This document shows, piece after piece, positions 1 through 6,518 of a stretch of DNA of 20,811 bases. Origin of the DNA: Bacteroidota bacterium. Its GTDB lineage: Bacteria > Bacteroidota > Bacteroidia > UBA7662. A program made the translations under genes and the position numbers. The notes under the pieces were generated by a model. That model had not been told where the DNA came from and did not search any database. It worked only from the letters and a program-made list of their open reading frames with translations. The stretch spans positions 1 through 20,811 of the forward strand of contig VGGT01000008.1 in assembly GCA_016868485.1 (NCBI GenBank), written 5' to 3'. Numbering within the stretch: the first letter of the stretch is position 1; each line of letters begins with the position of its first letter.

Positions 1-548
1 TCATTCGCTTGTCGGACCAAGTATCTGTATTTAAAGCGCAGACCCTTCCTGCTGATGGCAGCTTTTTAACGAGTCTGCCCCGCGGCGAACGCTATGCCTT
101 GCAGGTTCAAAAGAGTGGATTTTTGTTTCATAGCCAACATTTTGACCTGAATACGGATACGGCCAACAAGCGTTATTTGGTTCCCTTATCTCCCATTCGG
201 GCGGGTCGTGAGGTGATCCTACAAAATGTGTTTTTCGCCCCCAATGAATCCCAACTGGATACCTTTTCACGCGCTGAAATCCTCAAGTTAGCCGATTTTC
301 TAAGGCAGAATAGGGGCATCCGCCTGGAAATTCAGGGTCATACCGATGATGTTGGTTCGGATATGGCCAATTTGGAGCTGTCGAGCAAACGTGCCAAAAG
401 TGTTTACGATGCCCTTGTTGTCCAAGGTGTTGATCCCAAAAGAATGAGCTACAAAGGATATGGGGAATCACGACCCATTTCCGAAAATGAGTCCCAAACC
501 GGTAGGAGCAAAAACAGACGGACGTCCTTTGTGGTTTTGCCCGACTAA
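1..548 (+). CDS. OmpA-family peptidoglycan-binding protein, 3' end only
   Basis: The reading frame is already open at the window's left edge (frame starting at base 3), so this is the C-terminal part of a longer protein; the TTG at 9 is not a credible start. About the last 110 residues form an OmpA-like domain: the NVFFAPNES entry strand, then GHTDDVGSD, LSSKRAKSVYDAL, a GYGESRPI segment and NRRTSF. In this family these residues bind the meso-diaminopimelate peptide of peptidoglycan, anchoring the outer membrane to the wall. The stretch before it (LPRGERYALQVQKSGFLFHS) resembles the carboxypeptidase-regulatory-like beta domain that precedes OmpA in many Bacteroidota proteins, often after PD40 repeats, which would lie outside the window. 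It converges with kdsA. The family is certain; the full architecture is unknown. Confidence 0.93.
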   Translation, partial: IRLSDQVSVFKAQTLPADGSFLTSLPRGERYALQVQKSGFLFHSQHFDLNTDTANKRYLVPLSPIRAGREVILQNVFFAPNESQLDTFSRAEILKLADFLRQNRGIRLEIQGHTDDVGSDMANLELSSKRAKSVYDALVVQGVDPKRMSYKGYGESRPISENESQTGRSKNRRTSFVVLPD

Positions 549-567
549 TGCGTAATGTTTATAATCC

Positions 568-720
568 GAGCTACCTATAGTTTCAATACTTCATACACAT
601 AGCTGCTTGTAGTCGCAATAGACCATACACTTAGCTGCAGGTAGTCGCAATAGATCATACACTGAGCAACCTATTGGCTCAAGAGATCATACACTGAGCT
701 CGCTGTAGTCTGCGAACTTG
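568..720. repeat. Imperfect tandem array with a 32-bp period
   Basis: Four units of exactly 32 bp follow one another at 568-599, 600-631, 632-663 and 664-695; a fifth begins at 696 and decays after about 15 bases. Each unit starts with KAGC (K = G or T) and ends with CATACAC followed by T or A. Units 2 and 3 match at 29 of 32 positions; units 1 and 4 match their neighbours at about 22 of 32. There are no spacers, so it is not a CRISPR array, and the period is not a multiple of three, so it is not coding. It fills most of the gap between the convergent ompA-like gene and kdsA. Function unknown. Confidence 0.8.
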
Positions 721-737
721 AATTCTGGCCTCAGATC

Positions 738-1562
738 CTAGACGGCCTTTCTGATCCGGACCAAGACTTCCAAAAGCTGAGGCAAATCGCTAAGCGGCAG
801 CATATTGGCGCCATCCGAAAGGGCTTTTGAAGGATTGGGATGTGTTTCGATAAACAATCCGTCGGCCCCAGCGGCCACGGCGGCCCTGGCGATCAATGGA
901 ATCAACTCGGGCCTGCCTCCGGTAACGCCAATGGCCTGATTAGGGATTTGAAGCGCATGCGTCACATCCATCAACACCGGCACGTTTAGTTGTTGCATAT
1001 CATGAATGTTCCTGAAATCCACAACCAGATCTTGGTAGCCGAATGAGTTTCCCCGCTCCGTTAACCAGATTTTTGGGTTTCCCGTGGCCAACACTTTTTC
1101 GACAGCGAATTGCATAGAGGCCGCCGATGAAAATTGCCCCTTTTTAATGTTTACCCCTTTAGCGGTTGCCCCGGCTGCTTGGAGAAGATCGGTTTGTCGA
1201 CACAAAAAAGCAGGTATCTGGAGCACATCAGCGACTTCGGCGGCCATGGCGGCTTCATGGGCCTCGTGAATATCGGTGAGAACGGGAATAGACAATTGCT
1301 TTCGGACCTCAGAAAGTGCTTGGAGACCCGCTTCATCACCCGGGCCCGTATAGGAGCGCAAACTACTGCGGTTTGCCTTTCGATAAGACGCCTTGAAGAC
1401 ATAAGGTATCTGTAATCGTTCACAGAGCATCTTAACTTTTGAGGCGACTTCGAGGCATAAATCTGTCGATTCCGTGACACAAGGCCCCGCAACCAAAAAG
1501 AAATTTTGTTGTTTCCTTTTGGAAGGGTCGGCATTCCAAAGGCCTTCAAGGGAGTGAATCAT
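738..1562 (-). CDS. kdsA: 3-deoxy-8-phosphooctulonate synthase (KDO-8-phosphate synthase)
   Basis: This cytoplasmic enzyme condenses phosphoenolpyruvate with arabinose 5-phosphate to give KDO-8-phosphate, the precursor of the inner-core sugar of lipopolysaccharide. The 274-residue product shows the family motifs in order: AGPCV (residues 25-29), FKASYRKANRSS, GPGDEAGL, PVLTDIHE, DVLQIPAFLCRQTDLL, VNIKKGQF, LTERGNSFGYQDLVVDFR, a DVTHALQ segment, ETHPNPSKALSDGANM. Cys28 in AGPCV is the metal ligand of metal-dependent KDO-8-P synthases; the metal-free class has Asn there. The downstream His (DVTH), Glu (IETHP) and Asp (SDG) ligands are also present. The gene starts 16 nt after the stop of the glycosyltransferase gene and is probably co-transcribed with it. 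Length is normal for the family, with a slightly long N-terminus. Confidence 0.96.
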   Translation of the reverse strand: MIHSLEGLWNADPSKRKQQNFFLVAGPCVTESTDLCLEVASKVKMLCERLQIPYVFKASYRKANRSSLRSYTGPGDEAGLQALSEVRKQLSIPVLTDIHEAHEAAMAAEVADVLQIPAFLCRQTDLLQAAGATAKGVNIKKGQFSSAASMQFAVEKVLATGNPKIWLTERGNSFGYQDLVVDFRNIHDMQQLNVPVLMDVTHALQIPNQAIGVTGGRPELIPLIARAAVAAGADGLFIETHPNPSKALSDGANMLPLSDLPQLLEVLVRIRKAV

Positions 1563-1578
1563 AATGCTGTTTGTGGAA

Positions 1579-2331
1579 TCATGGCATCGGTTCGCCGCAA
1601 CTTCCCCTGCCCTTTGCCCATAAACTCCACCATTTCAATTGGAGAACGCCAAAAGCCGCTTCTTTAACGATGCCTCGTGTCATCTTACTCTGACCAAGCG
1701 TTCGGTCTGTAAAAACTATTGGGACTTCATCTATCTTGAATCCATAAAACCAAGCTTTGAATTTCATTTCGATTTGGAAAGCGTATCCCACGAATTTGAT
1801 TTCGTTTAAGTTGATGTACGCCAACACCTTTCGTCGGTAGCATTTAAAGCCCGCCGTGGCATCATTCACCGGCATGCCCGTGATGAGTTGAACGTAGCGT
1901 GATGCAAAAACAGAGAGAAGAACGCGACTCAGGGGCCAATTCACCACATTGATTCCGGAGATGTATCTCGAGCCAACCGCCAGGTCGGCACCTGAAACAC
2001 AGGCCATACGAAGGCGCGGCAAATCATTGGGATTGTGGGAAAAATCGCAATCCATCTCAAAAATGTATTCATAGGGTCGATCCAATGCCCATTTAAAGGC
2101 GGCAATATAAGCTGTACCCAAACCCTGTTTACCCGACCGCTCCAGTAGATGCAATCGCCCAGTATACAGGGTCATTTTCGCCTTCACCAAGCCGGCAGTG
2201 CCGTCGGGTGAGCCATCATCGACCACCAATACGTCGAAAGCCGGAGTTAGGGAAAAAACCCGATCCAACATCGCCACGATGTTTTCTTTTTCGTTGTAGG
2301 TGGGAATAACCACCAATGAATCGGACGTCAA
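1579..2331 (-). CDS. Polyprenol-phosphate mannosyl/glucosyltransferase-like GT2 protein (Dpm1-like)
   Basis: This is a family 2 glycosyltransferase of the dolichol-phosphate-mannose-synthase type, which moves a sugar from a nucleotide sugar to a polyprenyl phosphate at the inner membrane. Visible motifs are VVIPTYNEKENI at the N-terminus, VLVVDDGSPDGT, GKQGLGTAY, the metal-binding D-x-D in FEMDCDFSHNP (usually MDADFSH), VGSRYISG, and the NDATAGFKCYRR loop typical of Dpm1. No C-terminal membrane domain is present, so it is the short soluble form (250 residues). The frame is open to an ATG at 2421, but that start would overlap the divergent ruvB. I chose the TTG at 2331, which places the start just before SDSLVVIPTYNE, where homologues begin; a second TTG lies at 2316. 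A TATTATTG box on the minus strand upstream is a one-mismatch promoter candidate. The sugar and acceptor are not deducible. Confidence 0.88.
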   Translation of the reverse strand: MTSDSLVVIPTYNEKENIVAMLDRVFSLTPAFDVLVVDDGSPDGTAGLVKAKMTLYTGRLHLLERSGKQGLGTAYIAAFKWALDRPYEYIFEMDCDFSHNPNDLPRLRMACVSGADLAVGSRYISGINVVNWPLSRVLLSVFASRYVQLITGMPVNDATAGFKCYRRKVLAYINLNEIKFVGYAFQIEMKFKAWFYGFKIDEVPIVFTDRTLGQSKMTRGIVKEAAFGVLQLKWWSLWAKGRGSCGEPMP

Positions 2332-2385
2332 TGCCTTTTTTGTTTGGAAATGCAATAATAAGTAGGTAGGCCGACAATTTCCCTC

Positions 2386-2393
2386 TATTTTTG
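2386..2393 (+). promoter_or_regulatory. TAnnTTTG promoter box for ruvB
   Basis: TATTTTTG is an exact match to the Bacteroidota -7 consensus TAnnTTTG. Only five bases separate it from the ruvB ATG at 2399, so transcription would begin at or within a few bases of the start codon. I see no TTTG -33 element at the usual 19-21 bp spacing. Confidence 0.55.
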
Positions 2394-2398
2394 GATGA

Positions 2399-3430
2399 AT
2401 GTCGAGGAATCCACTCACCAACAGCGAATCGCCCGTACAAGATCAGCAAGAGCGCGAATTGGAGCGTTTTCTTCGTCCACGGAGTTTCGATGATTTCACC
2501 GGTCAGAAGGAAATTCTGGCCAACCTGGGTGTTTTTGTGCAGGCCGCACGGATGCGTTCCGAGTCGCTCGATCATGTGTTGCTTCACGGTCCTCCCGGCT
2601 TGGGCAAAACAACCCTGGCCCACATCATCGCCAACGAAATGGAAGCGGGCATTAAGATATCAAGTGGCCCAGTTTTGGAAAAACCGGGTGATTTGGCAGG
2701 TCTGTTAACAGGGCTCGATACGGGTGATGTCTTGTTTATCGATGAAATTCACCGGCTGAGTCCGGTTGTTGAGGAGTACCTCTATTCGGCCATGGAAGAT
2801 TACCGCATCGATATCATGATCGACAGTGGGCCGAACGCCCGGAGCGTCCAAATTACCCTCAATCCGTTTACCCTCATAGGGGCCACCACCCGATCGGGCC
2901 TCCTGACCTCACCCCTACGGGCACGCTTTGGTATTAATGCACGACTTGAATACTACGATGCTAAACTCCTAACAACTATTGTGTTGCGCTCAGCAGACAT
3001 TTTGAAAGTACCGATTGAGGAACCGGGTGCCTTTGAAATTGCGCGCAGATCGCGTGGAACACCCCGAATTGCGAATGCCCTCCTGAGGCGAACACGCGAT
3101 TATGCGCAAGTAAAAGGAAAGGGAATCATTACCTCCGATATAGCAAAAATTGCTCTTGAGGCGCTGCACGTCGACCAACATGGGTTGGATGAAATGGACA
3201 ACCGCATCCTCCGGACGGTCGTGGAGAAGTTTAAAGGCGGGCCTGTGGGCCTCACAACAATTGCCACTGCTGTCGGTGAAGATCCAGGAACCATTGAGGA
3301 AGTCTACGAGCCCTTCCTGATTCAGGAAGGCTACCTCAAAAGAACACCCCGGGGTCGGGAGGCCACAGAAGCCGCCTACAAACACTTGGGATTAACACCC
3401 CCAGGCTATACCCCTGGTTTGTTCGCTTAA
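2399..3430 (+). CDS. ruvB: Holliday junction branch migration ATPase RuvB
   Basis: RuvB forms hexameric rings that drive Holliday junction branch migration with RuvA during recombinational repair. The 343-residue product carries the N-terminal LRPRSFDDFTGQ signature, Walker A GPPGLGKT (residues 64-71), Walker B VLFIDEIH (Asp115, Glu116), sensor 1 LIGATTRSG (159-167), and the arginine finger in TSPLRARFG at Arg174, the same number as in E. coli. The C-terminal winged-helix region has the usual DxxGLDEMDNRIL and GGPVGLTTIATAVGED motifs and ends with TPRGREAT. The ATG at 2399 gives a normal N-terminus; an ATG four bases earlier is out of frame. It is divergent from the glycosyltransferase (67-bp gap) and convergent with dapB, with only 3 bp between stops. 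No ruvA or ruvC is in the window. Confidence 0.98.
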   Translation: MSRNPLTNSESPVQDQQERELERFLRPRSFDDFTGQKEILANLGVFVQAARMRSESLDHVLLHGPPGLGKTTLAHIIANEMEAGIKISSGPVLEKPGDLAGLLTGLDTGDVLFIDEIHRLSPVVEEYLYSAMEDYRIDIMIDSGPNARSVQITLNPFTLIGATTRSGLLTSPLRARFGINARLEYYDAKLLTTIVLRSADILKVPIEEPGAFEIARRSRGTPRIANALLRRTRDYAQVKGKGIITSDIAKIALEALHVDQHGLDEMDNRILRTVVEKFKGGPVGLTTIATAVGEDPGTIEEVYEPFLIQEGYLKRTPRGREATEAAYKHLGLTPPGYTPGLFA

Positions 3431-3433
3431 TCC

Positions 3434-4177
3434 TTAAGCCCCAGATTGGGCAGTCGATCCAATTTGTTCTTTTAGGACATCGCCAAAATCAAAAACACCG
3501 GTCTTGCCGATAATCCAGCGGGCCGCACGCAATGCCCCTTCTGCAAAGGCATCGCGGTCGAAAGCTTGGTGCTGCAGGCTAATCTCATCACGGTATGAAC
3601 GAAAAATCAATTGGTGGGTACCCACGACCCCATCTGTTCTGTGCGATATAATCGGAATATCCGCCGAAAATGCATTGTTCGGCGCAGAAGATGCTAACTG
3701 AGCAGCCACCCGCTGCCTTAAGGTCAAGGCCGTGCCGCTCGGAGCATCTTTTTTTTCGGTGTGGTGTATTTCTTCAATCCCGATTTGGTAGTTCGTCCAA
3801 GGTTTCATCCATTGTGTCATGCGTTCAGCAAATTCCCAAAATAGATGAACACCTACCGAGAAATTGGTGGCGCACAACATGGCTCCTCCTTGAGCGGTAC
3901 ACAAATCGGATAATTGATCATAGTCGGCATACCAACCCGTTGTGCCTACAACCACAGGTATTCCACGTTCCAGGCAAGCTCTAATGTGCCCGGTTGCGGC
4001 AGAGGGTGCTGAAAATTCAATAACAACGTCCAAATCGGGTACATCTTCGGGAAACTCAAAAACCAAAGGATCAGTTGATTGTGCTGGACTGTGCCATACC
4101 ACCTCGAATCCTAGTTCATTTGCCCTTCGATGAATGGCTTTCCCCATTTTTCCGTAACCCAAAAGACCAATTCGCAT
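3434..4177 (-). CDS. dapB: 4-hydroxy-tetrahydrodipicolinate reductase
   Basis: DapB reduces the DapA product to tetrahydrodipicolinate using NAD(P)H, in the diaminopimelate/lysine pathway that also feeds peptidoglycan. The 247-residue product begins with the nucleotide-binding GLLGYGKMGKAI (residues 4-15), followed by VVIEFSAPSA, VVGTTGW, ATNFSVGVHLFWEFAE, and the catalytic block EEIHHTEKKDAPSGTA with His138, His139 and Lys142. It ends with the RDEISLQHQAFDRDAFAEGALRAA dimer/core region. The frame stays open upstream to 4306, but that would overlap the DUF5683 gene and adds no family sequence; the ATG at 4177 gives the standard N-terminus. It is the last gene of the parA-parB-DUF5683-dapB operon, 14 nt after the preceding stop. 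Its pathway partner dapA sits in a separate operon at the right edge. Confidence 0.96.
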   Translation of the reverse strand: MRIGLLGYGKMGKAIHRRANELGFEVVWHSPAQSTDPLVFEFPEDVPDLDVVIEFSAPSAATGHIRACLERGIPVVVGTTGWYADYDQLSDLCTAQGGAMLCATNFSVGVHLFWEFAERMTQWMKPWTNYQIGIEEIHHTEKKDAPSGTALTLRQRVAAQLASSAPNNAFSADIPIISHRTDGVVGTHQLIFRSYRDEISLQHQAFDRDAFAEGALRAARWIIGKTGVFDFGDVLKEQIGSTAQSGA

Positions 4178-4191
4178 CACAAATTTGCCTA

Positions 4192-4791
4192 TTAAAAATG
4201 ATATACAAGACCTAGTTGAAAACCGACTCCATTTCCCAAACCCAAACCTGCACTTCCACTGTGGCCACCGGGGCCGCCAAGCCATCGGGCTGGGGCCACA
4301 TCCCACCGCAAGCTCAAATCGTCGCCCACTGTAAAAGAACTCAAATGGGCATCAACGGCTGCATCAACGACTTGAAGCAGATAGGCTCCCAATGTAAGTA
4401 GAAAAAAGGAATCACGGCCTTGTCGGAAAGCATCCCGATTGCTCTTTAACAACGCATTGGTTTGGGTGAGGGCATATTCATCGATAGTCAGGGAATCACC
4501 GTCAACCCGAATTCGGTAGGCATCGCGGTAACGTATGTATTGCTTATGGTAGGACATTGCCTGAGCCCCTGAAATTCCTATTAGGCCATAAACAACAGGA
4601 ATCTTCCAATAACTGCGGTTGTAGGCTTGCCCCCAGCCCGGGATCAAGAGTGATTTGTGCGTGGCCTGCTTAACCCGAATGCGATAAAGCGAATCAGATG
4701 GCACCCCAGTGGATTGTTGTGCAGCGACAAGCGGAGAACAAAACCAGCAGAACAGCACCAAAAAAAACGAGCATGTTGGATGGTTGATCAT
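4192..4791 (-). CDS. DUF5683 domain protein, probable envelope protein
   Basis: This 199-residue protein matches the DUF5683 pattern as I remember it: an N-terminal signal sequence (hydrophobic residues about 8-24, ending AAQQ), then HKSLLIPGWGQAYNRSYWKIPVVYGLIG, a YRDAYRIRVDGDS segment, RDSFFLLTLGAYLLQVVDAAVDAHL, and DDLSLRWDV. The chain ends in VGFQLGLVYHF, with a terminal aromatic as in outer-membrane strands; localisation is inferred, not shown. Its ATG overlaps the parB stop by four bases (ATGA), implying translational coupling, and dapB follows after 14 nt. The order parA-parB-DUF5683-dapB recurs in Bacteroidota. The molecular function of DUF5683 is unknown to me. Confidence 0.85.
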   Translation of the reverse strand: MINHPTCSFFLVLFCWFCSPLVAAQQSTGVPSDSLYRIRVKQATHKSLLIPGWGQAYNRSYWKIPVVYGLIGISGAQAMSYHKQYIRYRDAYRIRVDGDSLTIDEYALTQTNALLKSNRDAFRQGRDSFFLLTLGAYLLQVVDAAVDAHLSSFTVGDDLSLRWDVAPARWLGGPGGHSGSAGLGLGNGVGFQLGLVYHF

Positions 4792-5672
4792 GCCTCTAAA
4801 AGCATATCGAGCAGCCGATTCAAGTCGGAAGGGTCGCTGAAGGGAATGCTGATTTCCCCTCCACCCTTGCCATTAACCTTGATTTGTACGGCTGATTCAA
4901 ATTGTCGTTTCAGTTGCTCTTGACTGATTCGGTATTCGGAAGGGGTGTTCGGTGAATGAAGGGCTGATTTTTTACGGCTACTGCCTTCCTTCATGGATTT
5001 AACCAAAGCCTCGAGTTGCCGAACACTCATTTTTTGCGCCACTGCACGACGATATACTTCCAAGAGTACCTCTACCCGATCAAGACCCATGAGCGCCTTG
5101 GCATGTCCCATATCCAATTTTCCGTCGCGTATACCCGATTGTATTTCTGGAGGCAGCTTCAATAACCTCATGTAATTGGAGACCGTACTTCGATCCTTCC
5201 CTACGCGATCACCCAATTCTTCATGAATGACTTGGCACTCCTCCTGGAGTCGACTCAAACTGATGGCAATTTCCATCGGGTTGAGGTCGGCCCGTTGAAT
5301 ATTCTCAACTAAAGCCATTTCCAACATGCTTTGGTGGGTAGCATCAATCACATAGGCGGGAACCTCTTTCATGCCAGCCAATCGGGATGCCCTGAGTCTG
5401 CGTTCACCCGAAATAAGCTGGTATTGACCTGCTGCCAACCGGCGAACCGTAAGCGGCTGTATCACTCCGTGTATTTTTATAGAGGCCGATAATTCTTTGA
5501 GGGCCTTTTCATCGAAATCGGTCCGTGGTTGAAGCGGATTGGTTTCAATCTGCTGGACCGGGATCATCGAATTGGAGGTAGCCTGAACCATCAGATTTTC
5601 CGCATCTGTTGCAGACAGCAGCGCATTCAATCCCCTTCCGAGGGCATTTCTTCGGTTTTGATTCATGTTCAT
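4788..5672 (-). CDS. parB: Chromosome-partitioning protein ParB
   Basis: ParB binds parS sites near the origin and, as a CTP-dependent clamp, spreads on DNA to form the segregation complex moved by ParA. The 294-residue product has the N-terminal ParA-contacting motif ALGRGLNALL (residues 10-19), the ParB/Srx nucleotide-binding domain with NPLQPR and GERRLRAS (89-96), then the central helix-turn-helix region (VENIQRADLNPMEIA ... VGKDRSTVSNYMRLL ... GKLDMGHAKALMGL), a linker of low complexity, and a C-terminal dimerisation segment (EYRISQEQLKRQFESAV ... DLNRLLDMLL). Two in-frame ATGs lie at 5672 and 5666; I chose the first, which leaves 1 nt after the parA stop. I could not find a parS-like palindrome (GTTTCACGTGAAAC type) in the window. 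Confidence 0.97.
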   Translation of the reverse strand: MNMNQNRRNALGRGLNALLSATDAENLMVQATSNSMIPVQQIETNPLQPRTDFDEKALKELSASIKIHGVIQPLTVRRLAAGQYQLISGERRLRASRLAGMKEVPAYVIDATHQSMLEMALVENIQRADLNPMEIAISLSRLQEECQVIHEELGDRVGKDRSTVSNYMRLLKLPPEIQSGIRDGKLDMGHAKALMGLDRVEVLLEVYRRAVAQKMSVRQLEALVKSMKEGSSRKKSALHSPNTPSEYRISQEQLKRQFESAVQIKVNGKGGGEISIPFSDPSDLNRLLDMLLEA

Positions 5673-5673
5673 T

Positions 5674-6477
5674 TTAATTCACTTGCGGGTCCTGTTCGAT
5701 AGCCACTCTTGTGAGGTTGTTTTTTTGTAGAATTTCTCGAGCCAAATTCAGGTAATTAATGGCCCCTTTACTGGCTGCATCGTGCATAATGGCTGAGCGT
5801 CCAAAGCTGGGCGCCTCACTTAAACGAATATTCCGATGAATAAGCGTATCGAATGTAATGGCCGACAGATTTTGGCGAACATCGTCCACAATCTGATTAG
5901 ACAGGCGTAAGCGGGGATCATACATGGTCAGCAAGATTCCTTCGATTTGCAACTGCTCCTGAAAGCGATTCTGAACAATCTTGATGGTGTTTAGTAGTTT
6001 TCCCAAACCTTCAAGGGCAAAATACTCACATTGAACGGGTATCACTACCGAATCTGCCGCCGTTAGCGCGTTGATGGTGATGAGTCCGAGCGATGGACTA
6101 CAATCGATGATCACAAATTCATATTGCTCGCGTACCTGCGCCAAAACCCGTTGCATGATGTATTCACGGGCCGGCCGATTGACCAATTCGATTTCCGCAC
6201 CCACCAAATCAATGGTGGCTGGCAGAAGATAAAGGTTGGGCACATCGGTTTCAATGATGTTGTTTTGTACGGGCACTTCGTTGACCATACATTCATATAA
6301 GCCCGTTTTCACCAAACGCGGGTCTATACCGATACCAGAAGTAGCATTGGCCTGCGGATCAGCATCAACCAACAAGGTTCGGTATTCCAGGACCGCCAAA
6401 CTGCTGGCCAAATTGATGGCTGTCGTTGTTTTGCCGACTCCTCCCTTTTGGTTGGCAATAGCTATAATTCGGGCCAT
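5674..6477 (-). CDS. parA: Chromosome-partitioning ATPase ParA (Soj)
   Basis: ParA is a deviant-Walker ATPase that dimerises with ATP on the nucleoid and moves ParB-parS complexes. The 267-residue product starts with IIAIANQKGGVGKTTTAINLA, containing the deviant Walker A KGGVGKT (residues 11-17; signature Lys11, catalytic Lys16), then LLVDADPQANAT (Asp38, Asp40), the Walker B-like FVIIDCSPSLG, and a VIPVQCEYFALEGL segment. It lacks the N-terminal HTH of plasmid P1-type ParA, so it is the chromosomal Soj type. It is the first gene of a four-gene operon with parB, the DUF5683 gene and dapB, and is divergent from the peptide-binding lipoprotein gene (41-bp gap). No clear TAnnTTTG box lies upstream. 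Confidence 0.97.
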   Translation of the reverse strand: MARIIAIANQKGGVGKTTTAINLASSLAVLEYRTLLVDADPQANATSGIGIDPRLVKTGLYECMVNEVPVQNNIIETDVPNLYLLPATIDLVGAEIELVNRPAREYIMQRVLAQVREQYEFVIIDCSPSLGLITINALTAADSVVIPVQCEYFALEGLGKLLNTIKIVQNRFQEQLQIEGILLTMYDPRLRLSNQIVDDVRQNLSAITFDTLIHRNIRLSEAPSFGRSAIMHDAASKGAINYLNLAREILQKNNLTRVAIEQDPQVN

Positions 6478-6518
6478 AAAGTGTCTGGAATGGGTTGAAA
6501 TGTGTTTATTTAGCGGGC

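Noticed and set aside
568..720. Possible CRISPR array in the 32-bp repeats
   Set aside because: The units abut with no spacers and diverge in their middles; no cas gene is nearby.
4178..4306. N-terminal extension of dapB to the ATG at 4306
   Set aside because: It overlaps the DUF5683 gene in another frame and precedes the standard DapB start by 43 residues without family similarity.
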